Source of the DNA: an uncultured Clostridia bacterium
Lineage (GTDB): Bacteria; Bacillota; Clostridia; Christensenellales; Borkfalkiaceae
Assembly (NCBI GenBank): GCA_944337235.1
Contig: CALVLK010000002.1
Location: 123,131 to 187,130, forward strand
DNA length: 64,000 nucleotides
Direction of reading: 5' to 3'
Shown here: piece by piece, positions 23,768 through 33,502 of the stretch
How positions within the stretch are numbered: the stretch's first letter is position 1
How the letters are laid out: every line of letters begins with the position of its first letter
The notes under the pieces: model-generated
What the model was told of the DNA's origin: nothing
What the model saw: the letters and a program-made list of their open reading frames with translations, nothing else
The model's database searches: none
Position numbers and translations under genes: made by a program

Positions 23768-25180
23768 TCAAATGATGCAGCTGCCCGAAAGAAAGGAGAC
23801 GATGAGCTCCTCGGCATGGCCGCCGAATGCCTCGATCAGATCGGAGGATGAGGCAATCTTGCCGCAATAGTTCCGATAATACCCCTTAAGCGCGGCAAAA
23901 AATTTTCTGTCGCCGAGCAGGCCGCGCAGGCGGTCAAAGAGGATGACCCCCTTGTCGTAGATCACGGAGCGATATTCGTACGTCCCTGCAAAATCTGCAA
24001 TGGAGCGCTCCATGGCGGTATTCACCTCCCCCATCAGCTGCGACCCGACGGAAAAATAAGTCCGATATGCGCGCTCGCAATCCGAGATAAAGGATGCCGC
24101 GTCGCCGTACTCCGGATGCTGCTCGAAAAAGAGCGCCACGCTGTATTCGGCAAGCCCCTCGTCCTGCCAGGCAGAGCGGACCTGATCGCTCCCTACGCCC
24201 GCGTACCACCACATGTGCGCCGCCTCATGCGCGATCGCCTGCGGGCATTCGCGCTGCGAAAGACGATCGTCTGTCATGGCCAATCCGCAATACTCCATGC
24301 CTTCCATGACGAGGGGGAGCTCGACGAGCACAAACGTCTCGTACGGGTAATCGCCAAACAGCTGTGAAAACGTCTGAATACTTTGCGCCGCGATGGCAAG
24401 CGACTGCGCGCGCGGCGTACCGACCGCGGCATATGTGACGGTGACCGACCCGCTTTCGAGCGCGACCGTCTCGCTTGAGACGTTCCACTGCTCGGCAAGC
24501 AGCCATATGATGTCGCGCACGCCCCGTGCCTGCATGTGCGCCGTCGTCGTATCGTCTGCGGTGCTGCTTGTAACCGTTCCGTTCCCGATCGCCTGATAGC
24601 GTGCGGGAAAGGTGAGCGTCATATCATAGTCTGCACAGCGCGAAAAGAGCGGATCGCCGTACGGAGAGGAGACGACCTCCCCCTCGGCAAGGACGGGATA
24701 GAAACAGGAGAGCCGTACGACCCCCTCTGCGTCCCCCAGGCGGTGTGCGATCGCGGGCACAAAGACGCTGAACGCGATATCGATCGTTGTGCTCTCGTGC
24801 GGTGCAAGCGATTGCGCGAGCGTGACGCAGAGAGCGCTGCCGTTCTGCTCAAGCGTGAACGACTGCGCCCCCTGCACCTGCCCGATCTCCATCCCCCCAT
24901 ACCGCTTCTGCTCGTACATTGCCCCGAGCGCGGCGCCGTATACGCCCTCTTCCCGATAATCGTTGGCGGGAAGATGAAAGGTGAGTGCATCGACGGGCTG
25001 CTCCGTCTGATTGGGAACGGTGACGCGCATCTGCGCAGAGAGCGTACGCGACATGTCGTCGTACGTTGCAACGATCTCATAGACGGGGGCAGAAAGCGCC
25101 TCTGCGCCGCGGCAGGCAGAGAGCGGCAGCCCCGCCAGCAGAATAAACAGGACGGCAAAGATGCAGGTCGGTATTTTCAT
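23768..25180 (-). CDS. M1-family metallopeptidase lipoprotein
   Basis: 470 residues from the ATG at 25180, which has GGAGGAG 5 bases upstream. The signal peptide has the lipobox PLSAC (Cys about 23). The zinc site is HEAAHMWW with the third ligand Glu in DEGLAEY about 18 residues further on, the gluzincin pattern of M1 aminopeptidases. The substrate loop reads VMEGMEYCGLAM in place of GAMEN. A beta-sandwich N-terminal domain precedes the catalytic part. It is predicted to trim peptides outside the membrane. A GACGCC/GGCGTC inverted repeat (25191-25208) lies just before the ribosome site and could fold in the leader. Confidence 0.87.
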   Translation of the reverse strand: MKIPTCIFAVLFILLAGLPLSACRGAEALSAPVYEIVATYDDMSRTLSAQMRVTVPNQTEQPVDALTFHLPANDYREEGVYGAALGAMYEQKRYGGMEIGQVQGAQSFTLEQNGSALCVTLAQSLAPHESTTIDIAFSVFVPAIAHRLGDAEGVVRLSCFYPVLAEGEVVSSPYGDPLFSRCADYDMTLTFPARYQAIGNGTVTSSTADDTTTAHMQARGVRDIIWLLAEQWNVSSETVALESGSVTVTYAAVGTPRAQSLAIAAQSIQTFSQLFGDYPYETFVLVELPLVMEGMEYCGLAMTDDRLSQRECPQAIAHEAAHMWWYAGVGSDQVRSAWQDEGLAEYSVALFFEQHPEYGDAASFISDCERAYRTYFSVGSQLMGEVNTAMERSIADFAGTYEYRSVIYDKGVILFDRLRGLLGDRKFFAALKGYYRNYCGKIASSSDLIEAFGGHAEELIVSFLSGSCII

Positions 25181-25331
25181 AGGCTCCTCCGACGCCGAAC
25201 AGGGCGTCAAAGATATCTATGCGCGCCGGGACAATTTCATGCACGCCTGCCCGGATTTACTCTGATTTCTACAAAATGCGAAAAAACCTCACGCAAACTT
25301 GTACAAATTATCACAAAATTTTTTTTTGCCC

Positions 25332-25360
25332 TTGACAAACACCGAAGAGTGTACTATAAT
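25332..25360 (+). promoter_or_regulatory. Perfect consensus sigma-A promoter
   Basis: TTGACA (25332-25337), 17-base spacer, TATAAT (25355-25360), 33 bases before the ATG of the small membrane protein. Confidence 0.88.
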
Positions 25361-25393
25361 AAAGTAAATCTTAATCCATATGGGGGAAATCAT

Positions 25394-25864
25394 ATGCTTG
25401 CGCTTGGCATCGTAACTCTTTTCCTGACATGCTTTGTGATGATCTATTACGCCTATCTGTCCCATCATACCGACAGCGACGTATCCTTCTTTATGAGCGT
25501 TGGGATCATCTCTCTTGTCATGAACCTTCTGACAAACGGCAGTGCAGGTGCCGTACAGCTTGCCTGGCTGTATCTCATCCTCGCCGTGCTCTTCTTGGGG
25601 GTCGGTTTCGCCGTCAATCTTCACGGCACGATCGCCTTCTACGGCTCGATCGGGCCCTGGTTCGCGGGATTTTTCCGTTCCCCGACACTTCTCTTGGAGA
25701 TCGTATCCTTCCTGCTTCCGCCCGTCGGCATCGTGCTGTATTTTGTCTACAGCAAGTCCGACCTTGAAAAAGCGTGCGTCTGCGGCAAGCGGGGCATGTG
25801 GGGGCTTCTGTTCTGGTTCCTCGTCATCATGATGATCCTCGGGATCGTTGCATACGGCAACTGA
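25394..25864 (+). CDS. Small five-TM membrane protein, unknown function
   Basis: 156 residues from the ATG at 25394, placed by the promoter and a TGGGGGAAA ribosome site; the frame is open far upstream but that is antisense to the peptidase gene. About five hydrophobic segments: residues 1-22, 35-50, 52-77, 92-118 and 135-155. A short cytoplasmic loop before the last helix has KSDLEKACVCGKRG with two cysteines. I do not recognise the family. It is monocistronic, between divergent and convergent genes, with its own consensus promoter and terminator, so it is probably well expressed. Confidence 0.75.
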   Translation: MLALGIVTLFLTCFVMIYYAYLSHHTDSDVSFFMSVGIISLVMNLLTNGSAGAVQLAWLYLILAVLFLGVGFAVNLHGTIAFYGSIGPWFAGFFRSPTLLLEIVSFLLPPVGIVLYFVYSKSDLEKACVCGKRGMWGLLFWFLVIMMILGIVAYGN

Positions 25865-25877
25865 ACAAAAAAATTTC

Positions 25878-25905
25878 GGGCGGAACAGCAGTTCCGCCCT
25901 TTTTT
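25878..25905 (+). terminator. Terminator of the small membrane protein gene
   Basis: GGGCGGAAC-AGCA-GTTCCGCCC followed by TTTTTT. Confidence 0.9.
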
Positions 25906-25983
25906 CATGCGCTGCAAGGGACCCGCGTATGCGGATCCCTTGCCTGTTTTCTGCCCCGCCCGCAAGATGCGGGCTATGCGCCG

Positions 25984-26658
25984 TCACTTCTCTTCATACA
26001 TGAGGTCGAGATATGCCGCGGGATCGACATACTCGCCGTTGAGCTGCATTTCAAAGTGCAGATGCGTGCCGTCCTTATACTCCGTGCCGTACGCCGCCGC
26101 AACCGTTCCGATCTCCTGCCCCATGGCGACGGCGATCCCCTCGCGCAGCGTATCGCGCGGCTCAATAAAGCGGTAGCAGCTCTTCAGTCCGTCGCCGTGA
26201 TCGATGACGACAAGGTTGCCGAGCGTCTCGCTGAAGCTGATCTCCTCGACGACGCCCGTCGCGATCGCGCGCACGGGCACACCCTCCTCCGCCGAAAAAT
26301 CCACGCCCATGTGGCGATAGATGCTGCCGCCCAGTGTTGCGTTGGTGTAGATGCTCGCATACTCCACGGTGTATGTGGCGTCGGAGAGGGGCAGGACAAA
26401 TGTCTCTGTGTCGCCGCTCGTCGGCTCATCGGGCGTCTCGTCGGGCTGCTCCTCGTCCGGCTCGGTCGGCTCGTCCGGTTCCGTTGGCTCGTTCTGCGTC
26501 GGCCCGGATGCCACGGGGGGCAGTTCCTCCCCCGTATCCCGCGTGACAAAGTACACGGTAAGAATGGTCGCCGCGATGAGAATGAGCGCGCACGCCGCCG
26601 CTGCGACGGAATAGATGATCTTTCGCTTTCTGGTGATCTCACCTTTGTTCTCGTTCAT
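25984..26658 (-). CDS. M23-family membrane-anchored endopeptidase, SpoIIQ-like
   Basis: 224 residues. One N-terminal TM (about 13-37), then a Pro/Glu/Thr-rich linker (about 48-80), then an M23 (LytM) domain with HMGVDFSAEEGVPVRA, VIDHGDG and GTHLHFEM. The metal ligands of active M23 enzymes (H..xD and HxH) are kept. Size and topology fit SpoIIQ, the forespore protein that contacts SpoIIIAH in the engulfment septum; clostridial SpoIIQ can be catalytically intact. The YwmB-like gene directly upstream supports this, because ywmB, spoIID and spoIIQ are neighbours in Bacillus. A generic cell-wall endopeptidase is the alternative. TTCGGAGGATC precedes the ATG. Confidence 0.78.
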   Translation of the reverse strand: MNENKGEITRKRKIIYSVAAAACALILIAATILTVYFVTRDTGEELPPVASGPTQNEPTEPDEPTEPDEEQPDETPDEPTSGDTETFVLPLSDATYTVEYASIYTNATLGGSIYRHMGVDFSAEEGVPVRAIATGVVEEISFSETLGNLVVIDHGDGLKSCYRFIEPRDTLREGIAVAMGQEIGTVAAAYGTEYKDGTHLHFEMQLNGEYVDPAAYLDLMYEEK

Positions 26659-26740
26659 AATTGATCCTCCGAATTTTTATGTAATGATTGCCCGTTTTTT
26701 TCTGCGCTATACCCGTGCATCGAAAAAAAACGCATGATCT

Positions 26741-27160
26741 CTAAAATGAGGAGAATATGACGGGCGTTCCGACCGTCGTATCCGTGCCGACGGCGATGTG
26801 CAGATTGACCAGGGCGCCGCGCAGGAGTATGCCGCCAGCGATGCAGGGAGAATACAGATAATAGCTGACGGTACCCGCCGCCTCTTCGACAAATTGCAGC
26901 CTGGCGCGATACAGACGGATCAGCTCCTCTGCCCGATCGCCGCGGTAACGGGTGCATTCCCCCGCCACTCCATGAAGCAGCGGCTTCTCCCACCCCTCTG
27001 CATACACAAAGGGCGCCGAGGAGTGCGCCTGCGCATAAAAGACATATTCCTCCCCCTGCGCAAAGACAGGGGAACGCCAGAGCAGATAGCAAAACACAAG
27101 ACAACAGAGCGAAATTGTGACAACGGCGCCCTCTTTCAGGCAGCGGAGCAAACAACGCAT
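26741..27160 (-). CDS. YwmB-like exported protein
   Basis: 139 residues from the ATG at 27160 (GGGAGG 6 bases upstream). An N-terminal hydrophobic segment (about 12-32) is a signal or anchor. The C terminus reads ALVNLHIAVGTDTTVGTPVIFSSF in two visible blocks, NLHIA and TVGTPVI, which match the NLQIA...VGTPI ending of YwmB proteins encoded next to sporulation genes in Bacillus. The protein is shorter than YwmB (about 240). It lies 82 bases upstream of the SpoIIQ-like gene on the same strand. The role is unknown even in Bacillus; the family assignment is tentative. Confidence 0.6.
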   Translation of the reverse strand: MRCLLRCLKEGAVVTISLCCLVFCYLLWRSPVFAQGEEYVFYAQAHSSAPFVYAEGWEKPLLHGVAGECTRYRGDRAEELIRLYRARLQFVEEAAGTVSYYLYSPCIAGGILLRGALVNLHIAVGTDTTVGTPVIFSSF

Positions 27161-27221
27161 GGTACCCTCCCGATCGCACAGCATGATTGCCCCCTGCGCC
27201 CGCTTTTATACACCGAATGCA

Positions 27222-27246
27222 AAAAACCTGCCGAAGCGGCAGGTTA
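27222..27246 (-). terminator. Distal terminator of the long MoxR/VWA operon
   Basis: AACCTGCCG-CTT-CGGCAGGTT on the minus strand, followed by TTTT. Confidence 0.75.
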
Positions 27247-27310
27247 TTTTGTTTTTGTGCCATACACAAGGGCAAAAGCGCTTCCCTTTGCAAAAAAAGG
27301 CTTTTCGCAC

Positions 27311-27347
27311 AAAAAAGGCCAGCCCCTCAGACAGGGACAGGCCTTTT
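27311..27347 (-). terminator. First terminator of the long MoxR/VWA operon
   Basis: On the minus strand AAAAGGCC (27340-27347) pairs with GGCCTTTT ahead of a six-T run (27311-27320), 13 bases after the last stop codon of the operon. Confidence 0.75.
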
Positions 27348-27359
27348 GATGCGGTCAAT

Positions 27360-30300
27360 TCAGATATCAAGGCTGGTAATATCGCTGCAGACATCCATAT
27401 AATACTCGTACATGGCGCCGAATGCTGCGTCGAACACGTCCTTGTCTGCGGCAGAGAGCGCCGCATATGCCGTCTGCAATGCGGTGCGCAGCCGGACGAT
27501 CGCTTCGCGATACAGTTCTCCGTTGGGGAACACGTCGGTCGGATCGTGCAGATAGTGCGCATAGCTGTATTCCAGTTCCAGAAGAATATCTGCCAGCGCG
27601 GCGACGCTCTCCGAATAGTGCTCCTCCACGAAGGCAGAAACGGCGTTGCGGTAGGAGTTATAGTCGCCGTCGAGTGCATAGAACGCATACAGCTGTTCCG
27701 CCCCGAGCGCGCGCAGCGAATTGATGAGCGCAAGGGCCTCCTCTTCGGTGCCGCCATACGATTCGCCCTCGAGTGTGGCCCAGATAAAATCGGAGACGCC
27801 GAGCACGGTCTGTTGCAGCGCGCCGCTGTACAGCGACAGGATCTGCATGCCGCCGATACTGTTGAAACCGAGCAGATCGCCGTAGTATCCGCGAAAATAA
27901 TTAAGCACAAAGTCGAGCGACATTCTGTAACTGGTTCCGTCGATCGTAACGACAAAAGGCTCGATATAATATGCCTGAATGATCTCTTCGGGGGCGCGGA
28001 CGAGCAGGTCGGCAACGAGACTCTGCATCTTCTCGTAGGCTGCGAGGAAGGCAAGATACGCCTCCCGACGGTCGTTGATCTCGGCATACGCGCTGTCTAC
28101 ATACAGCGCCTGCTGCCTGATCGCCTCGAACTCGTCTGCCCATTCGCCGAGATTGGTCGTCTGCGTCATGCTGCCTGTCGAGGTATCGTACCGATCATAG
28201 AGCGCCGTATATTCATTGTACACGAATCCCATTCTGGCAGAAAATGCCATAGCGTCGCTGATCCCGAGCTCGCCGTAGGCGGAATCGATATACTCCATGC
28301 CCTGGAAGAAATAGCTAAGGAACGAATTATACTCACGGCGGGCATAATTTTCGACCGCCTGCATCAGGTAGTAGACCATGTTCTTAGCCGTATCGTTGCT
28401 GAACAGGCTGACATAATATTCGGTGACCACAAGCCCGAAATAGGAATAATACCCATCCGACGTAGGCACCATGATGTAGCTCGGCGCACCGGAAGCATAC
28501 AATCCGCTCTCTGAGCAGAGGAAGAGATGCTGCTCTGCAGGCGAAAGCGCAAGGAAGGCGCGGAACATCGCATCGATCGAGTCTGCATACCCCTGCAGGA
28601 ACGATGCCGTGAGCCCGTCCTCGGGCATATTGGCAAGAATGGGCTCCATCGTGTCGAGGTACAACTCCCAAAACGCCGCGACCGCCTCGTTGCCCAGGAA
28701 GGGATAGGTGATCCCGTTATAGCTCACGGGAGCGTTGCTGCTCGTCATCATCTGATACCACCGCTGACTGGTATAGGAATAGCCGGCAACGGACAGGGTG
28801 AGGTTTTCAAAGATCCATACGTCGCGCTCGCTGCCGCTGGCATCCCAATCTGCCATCAGCGCGGCGACGTCGCGATAAGCCAGCATAAAGGCAGTATTGT
28901 CGTAGGCCGCACCATTCTGATAATAATAGAGATTATTATAAAATGCTGTTGCGGCGGGCGCAAACAGATCAGCCAGGGTGTCGAAGGGAGCGATGCGATA
29001 GACGGTCGCCACGCGGTTGAGCAACGTGGTGTCCTGCTCCAGCCAGGCGTAGGTATAGATAATTTCGTAAAAATCTGCGCGCCAGTTGACGATCAACGCA
29101 TGCAGCTCGCTGTACTCCTCCGAAATAAATCCGCCATTGAGCAGCATTTCGACCGCGGCGAAGACGACGCTCTCCTGTGCGGTGATCGTCTCCTCCGTCC
29201 AATCCTGCGGGAAGGCCTCCAGCGCCTGATACAGCTGAAGCAGATAATCGAGCTGCTCCGTCACACTCTCAAAGGCGCGGATGTTGCCAAGATAGCCCTC
29301 GAGCGTCGTCGTGCCGGACATGATGACGTCGCCGTAGTTGATGATGATATTCTCGAGCGCCATGCCCTCCGTCTCAAAGGCCTGCAGGCGGGCAAGCGCC
29401 GCTTCGGCGTTCTCAAGCGTCGCACCTTCGGCATAGAGGATCGTGCCGTCTGCAATGGTAAAGACGTTTCTGCATGCATTGAGCAACGCGTTCCAATGCT
29501 GCCTTCCGTAAGCGACGGCGGCACGGAACACTGTATCGCGCTCGGTCTCGTCGATCAGGTTTCTGTCGTCGCGCGAGACGGAGAAATACAGGCCCGCCGC
29601 CTCGATCGCGCGGGCGCCCTGCTCTTCGTCGATCGCGGGAATACCGTTCGTCCAGTCGAGCGACGAAAGCGCGGCAGCGCAGCTCTTAATCAGGCTGACG
29701 CTGCTGTATGTGATCTGAATGTCGAAGGTCTTTGTAATGCCTGCATAGCTGACTGTAAGCGTCTGCACAAGCGGCGTCTCGCGGTTCGCCTCGGTTGCGG
29801 CGCTCAGGTCGAATCCGCTGATCATGCTCTCAGTCAGCGTAATGTATTTGACAAGGGAGCCGTCCTCATTCTGCAGGGTAAGATATCCGCCCGAGAGCGA
29901 AAGCCCCTCGTCATGGCTCTGATAGCTCGTCTTGGCGGGCGAGCGCAGGAGGGAGCTGTCGGCATCTGCATCGTAGATCGCCACGACAAATTCGCCCGTA
30001 TAGGTCGCATCCCCGCTCTCGTACACGACGTCGACGGAGAGCGCCTCGTTGGCGACGGAGGAATCGAATCCGCTCACCGTGACGCCCTCGTCCGTGAGCG
30101 GCACACTGAAGGTGCTTCCGTCCTCCTCCGTGATGTTCAGCGTTCCCCTGCTCATATCGAGGGGCTCGCCGATAAAATAGTCCGTGGGGATCCCGCTGAC
30201 CTGAAGGGGCGACACCACGGTGACGGTGAGCGTGGTGCTGAGCCCGCCGTATTCCACGGTGAGCCGCTGATCGCCGACCGTATCCTTATCGTATCCCGAC

Positions 30301-30524
30301 ACCGTGATATCGGGATCGTCGAGTGCGATCGTCTCTTTGTCGTCGCCGCGCCATACGCTGAGCAGCCCGCCCGAAAGGTCAAGCTCCTGCCCGAGCACAT
30401 ATTCCGTGCGCGGCCTGTTTCTGTTTTCGATATCGATGCGCGTGATCGCGCCGCAGGCAGTCAATGCAAACAGTGCGCCAATCAGAAGCACCAGCGCCGC
30501 CGTCAGTTTTGCCAGTCGTTTCAT
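27360..30524 (-). CDS. Large secreted lipoprotein with N-terminal Ig-like domains
   Basis: 1054 residues. Signal peptide with lipobox ALTAC (Cys about 24). Residues about 25-270 contain three or four bacterial Ig-like/MBG-type modules, each with a Y.LGQELDLSGG.L or GEPLDMSRGTL start and a V.V.VSP-like end. Residues about 280-1054 are mostly helical, rich in Tyr, Ala and Glu, without recognised enzymatic motifs. This combination suggests a long surface protein with a helical ectodomain. It is the last gene of the long operon, 79 bases after the LRR lipoprotein gene. GGAGAA precedes the ATG. Family not recognised beyond the Ig-like part. Confidence 0.8.
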   Translation of the reverse strand: MKRLAKLTAALVLLIGALFALTACGAITRIDIENRNRPRTEYVLGQELDLSGGLLSVWRGDDKETIALDDPDITVSGYDKDTVGDQRLTVEYGGLSTTLTVTVVSPLQVSGIPTDYFIGEPLDMSRGTLNITEEDGSTFSVPLTDEGVTVSGFDSSVANEALSVDVVYESGDATYTGEFVVAIYDADADSSLLRSPAKTSYQSHDEGLSLSGGYLTLQNEDGSLVKYITLTESMISGFDLSAATEANRETPLVQTLTVSYAGITKTFDIQITYSSVSLIKSCAAALSSLDWTNGIPAIDEEQGARAIEAAGLYFSVSRDDRNLIDETERDTVFRAAVAYGRQHWNALLNACRNVFTIADGTILYAEGATLENAEAALARLQAFETEGMALENIIINYGDVIMSGTTTLEGYLGNIRAFESVTEQLDYLLQLYQALEAFPQDWTEETITAQESVVFAAVEMLLNGGFISEEYSELHALIVNWRADFYEIIYTYAWLEQDTTLLNRVATVYRIAPFDTLADLFAPAATAFYNNLYYYQNGAAYDNTAFMLAYRDVAALMADWDASGSERDVWIFENLTLSVAGYSYTSQRWYQMMTSSNAPVSYNGITYPFLGNEAVAAFWELYLDTMEPILANMPEDGLTASFLQGYADSIDAMFRAFLALSPAEQHLFLCSESGLYASGAPSYIMVPTSDGYYSYFGLVVTEYYVSLFSNDTAKNMVYYLMQAVENYARREYNSFLSYFFQGMEYIDSAYGELGISDAMAFSARMGFVYNEYTALYDRYDTSTGSMTQTTNLGEWADEFEAIRQQALYVDSAYAEINDRREAYLAFLAAYEKMQSLVADLLVRAPEEIIQAYYIEPFVVTIDGTSYRMSLDFVLNYFRGYYGDLLGFNSIGGMQILSLYSGALQQTVLGVSDFIWATLEGESYGGTEEEALALINSLRALGAEQLYAFYALDGDYNSYRNAVSAFVEEHYSESVAALADILLELEYSYAHYLHDPTDVFPNGELYREAIVRLRTALQTAYAALSAADKDVFDAAFGAMYEYYMDVCSDITSLDI

Positions 30525-30558
30525 ATGAGTTCTCCGAAAAATGTCATTTTACCAAGAT

Positions 30559-30586
30559 ATCACCGTGCGAAAAACCACACGGTGAT
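30559..30586 (-). other. Intergenic hairpin between two operon lipoprotein genes
   Basis: ATCACCGTG and CACGGTGAT form a 9-bp perfect stem with a 10-base loop in the 79-base gap. No T tail follows on the minus strand, so it looks like an mRNA processing, stability or attenuation element rather than a full terminator. Confidence 0.5.
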
Positions 30587-30603
30587 TTCTTGTCTGTTTC
30601 CGC

Positions 30604-33459
30604 TCAGAACGCCTCAGCGCCGACCTCCGTTTCGGGCGTCTCGGGCGCCTCCAGCCAGACGGCATAGACCGTCGTTCCCTGCGGGATCTCCATGAGCTCT
30701 TCGTTCGTGTACTCTGCATTCGTGCTGCCCGCCGCGGTGGACCAGCCGGCACAGATATACCCGTCGCGATAGGGCGCCGTGATGTTATAGGTGTTTGGAT
30801 TGAAATACTCGACCGTATTCTCGCCCATCGTAAATGATTCTACGTATGTGCCATCCGCCGAAAGTGTGCAGCCCCAGATGATAGCATAGCGCGCGGAATT
30901 CCACCTAACGCCCCAGCCGGAGGGCGCGCTCTCCCCCGTCAGATAGAAGGTGACAAGCGGGCAGCCGTAAAAGGCGTGATTGCCGACCGTGGTGAGCGTG
31001 GGACCGATCACAACCCCGGCAAGCGCAGTGCAGCGGAAGAACGCATAGCTGTCCACCGTCTCGACCGATGCGGGGAACACGGCATGCGTCAGCGCAGAAC
31101 ATTCGGCAAAGGCATATCTGCCGATGGTGCGCAAGTCCGCAAGATCGATGCCCGTCAGCGCCGTACAGCCGCGGAAGGCGCCCTGACCGATTTCTTCGAC
31201 GCCGCCCAGATCGACGTCTGTCAGCGCCGTGCAGCCGCGGAAGGCATAGTTGCCGATGGTGCGCAGGCCGCTGCCCAACGTGACCTCGGTAAGCCGCGCG
31301 CAGTCGCGGAAGGCGTAATCGCCAAGGGTCGTCACACTGTCGGGAATGGTGATCGAGCTCAGACCGGAGTTGGCAAAGGCACGGTTGCCGATGCTCTCAA
31401 GCCCCTCGTTGAGCGTGATCGAAGAGAGGAAGCCGCAGCCGTAGAAGGCATACTCGCCGATGCTCCGAATGGATGCAGGCAGCGCATTGTCCAACGTAAG
31501 AAGCGCACAGCCATAAAAGGTATAGGGTGCGATCTCGGTAAGACCGGCCGGAATTTTAAATCCGCCCTGCAAGTTTGTACAGCGCCAGAAGGCATAGGCG
31601 CCGATCTCCCTCACAGTGTCAGGCAGTCCGGAGCCGTCTTCAAGCCCGACATACCGGAGATAATCACAACTGTAGAATGCACCGCGGCCGATATAAGTGA
31701 GCGATTCCGGCACATTGAGCGTCCAGATCTGATCGCTCATATAGAAGGCATAATTTGCAATGCCGCGCGTGCCCTCGCGCACGGTCTGCGAGGTGCCCGC
31801 GTCCTCGGTGATCCCGACAACCCAGTCGCCTGCATAGATGATGTCCGTCTCCGTCTCATCATAGAGAGCGGTATTTTCAAACACGCTCGTGCCGATGTAT
31901 TGCAGCGTAGAGGGCAGAGTGACGGTTTCAAGCGTAGAACAGCCATAGAAGGCATAGCTTCCGATACGTTCAACGCCTTCGGGCACATTGACCGCCGTGA
32001 GGCGCAACCCCTGATAGAAGACGTATTCGCCGATCTCCCTCAGACTGGAATTTTCTGCAAAGCGCACCGTCGTAAGCCGCGCGCACTGCCCGAACGCGCC
32101 CTCGGAAAGGATCTCGACCCCGCTGCCGATCGTGACATACATCAGATTGGAGCAGTAGGCAAATGCGTAGTCGTTGACATAGCGTACGCTGTCGGGAATG
32201 ACGACGCTTCCGTTCAGCGATTCGATGCGCGCGAAAGCCGTGGCGGCAACGCCGACCGTGCCCTCGCGCCATGTAACGGCTGCATCGGTGAAATTATTGA
32301 CCCCGACGATCCAGTTATCCACATAGACGATGCCCTCTGCGCCGGTCATCAGCTCCGTACCGGAGAAGGCCGCCGCGCCGATGTATTCGAGCTCGTCGCC
32401 CAGATTGACCTCGGCAAGCGCGGCACAGTTGTTGAAGGCATACGTCTCGATGCGCCTAAGCCCATCGGGCAGCGTAACCGAGGTGAGTGCTTGGTTGCCG
32501 CTGAAGGCGCGCACGCCGATCGTTTCGACATCCGTGCCAAAGGTCACCTGCGCCAAGGCAGAGCAATTTTCAAAAACACTATCGGGTAGCTCGACGACAC
32601 CGTTGCCGATCACGGCAGACGTTGCGGCGATGCAGCCGGAATAGGCACTGACGCCGATGCTCGTCACGCTGTCGGGAATGACGATACTCTGCAGCGCGGA
32701 ACACTGCGTAAATGCGCTTTCGCCGATGCGCGTCACCGCCCCTTCGAACGTGACGCTCGTAAGGGAGCGGCAGTAAGAGAAGGTGAACGGCTCTATCGCC
32801 GTGACCCCTTCAGGGATCGTGATGCTCTCGAGCAGGCGGCAGCTTTGGAAGGCGTATTCGCCGATCGAAGTGAGCCGGTCGTTCAGCGTAACGCTCTGCA
32901 GGAAGGAACAGTTATAGAATGCGCGCGCGCCGATCGTGGTGACGTTTGCGCCGATCACAATGCTCTCCAGTGTGCCTCTGCCCGAGAAGGCGCCGTCTGC
33001 AATGGTGGTGACGGGTTTCCCGCGGTAATAGTCATCGACGACGACCGCGCCGGAGGCGGTACCGATGCCGGTCACCGAATACTCCGTATTGTCGTTGATG
33101 AGTGTATAGGTGAGACCGCTCTCCTCCTCTCTGGTGAACGAGATGGCCTCTGTCCAGGGCGAGTCGGAATAGGTCTCGTCATCGCCGCGCGCCTTAAGGC
33201 GGATGCTGTACTCCCCGGCAGAGAGATCTGCCAGATCGTACGAGTTGTCGCGCACTGTCTCTTCGGTCCCGTTAAAGCTGATGACATAGCCCCTTGCGTC
33301 CTCGATGGGCGCCCAGGTCATGATCAGCGTATCGGAATTGATATTGATATGATCGGGCTGCGGAAGAGCATTTTCGTTCGTGCACGCCGCAGTCAGGACG
33401 ACCGCAGACAGCGAGCAGATGAGCAGGCACAGCCCTGCCAACAGGCGAATTTTTTTCAT
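30604..33459 (-). CDS. BspA-like LRR lipoprotein with C-terminal InlB-type repeat
   Basis: 951 residues. The signal peptide ends in LTAAC (Cys about 26). Residues about 35-120 resemble a fibronectin type III domain (TLIMTWAPIEDARGYVISF). About 120-870 are LRR_5/BspA repeats of roughly 23 residues (YAFxxCxxLxxVxLPxxLxxIG). The C-terminal 70 residues match one Listeria-Bacteroides (InlB B) repeat, ending TTVYAVWLE. It is predicted to be displayed on the cell surface and to bind proteins or host ligands. Located within the MoxR/VWA operon, 43 bases downstream of the VWA gene, with its own CTGGAGG ribosome site. Confidence 0.9.
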   Translation of the reverse strand: MKKIRLLAGLCLLICSLSAVVLTAACTNENALPQPDHININSDTLIMTWAPIEDARGYVISFNGTEETVRDNSYDLADLSAGEYSIRLKARGDDETYSDSPWTEAISFTREEESGLTYTLINDNTEYSVTGIGTASGAVVVDDYYRGKPVTTIADGAFSGRGTLESIVIGANVTTIGARAFYNCSFLQSVTLNDRLTSIGEYAFQSCRLLESITIPEGVTAIEPFTFSYCRSLTSVTFEGAVTRIGESAFTQCSALQSIVIPDSVTSIGVSAYSGCIAATSAVIGNGVVELPDSVFENCSALAQVTFGTDVETIGVRAFSGNQALTSVTLPDGLRRIETYAFNNCAALAEVNLGDELEYIGAAAFSGTELMTGAEGIVYVDNWIVGVNNFTDAAVTWREGTVGVAATAFARIESLNGSVVIPDSVRYVNDYAFAYCSNLMYVTIGSGVEILSEGAFGQCARLTTVRFAENSSLREIGEYVFYQGLRLTAVNVPEGVERIGSYAFYGCSTLETVTLPSTLQYIGTSVFENTALYDETETDIIYAGDWVVGITEDAGTSQTVREGTRGIANYAFYMSDQIWTLNVPESLTYIGRGAFYSCDYLRYVGLEDGSGLPDTVREIGAYAFWRCTNLQGGFKIPAGLTEIAPYTFYGCALLTLDNALPASIRSIGEYAFYGCGFLSSITLNEGLESIGNRAFANSGLSSITIPDSVTTLGDYAFRDCARLTEVTLGSGLRTIGNYAFRGCTALTDVDLGGVEEIGQGAFRGCTALTGIDLADLRTIGRYAFAECSALTHAVFPASVETVDSYAFFRCTALAGVVIGPTLTTVGNHAFYGCPLVTFYLTGESAPSGWGVRWNSARYAIIWGCTLSADGTYVESFTMGENTVEYFNPNTYNITAPYRDGYICAGWSTAAGSTNAEYTNEELMEIPQGTTVYAVWLEAPETPETEVGAEAF

Positions 33460-33502
33460 GACATCCTCCAGGTAATATACGTAGCAGCCTCAGCGTACTG
33501 CA

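Noticed and set aside
24536-25393. Upstream extension of the small membrane protein to 442 codons
   Set aside because: It is antisense to the M1 peptidase gene, and a perfect promoter and ribosome site place the start at 25,394.
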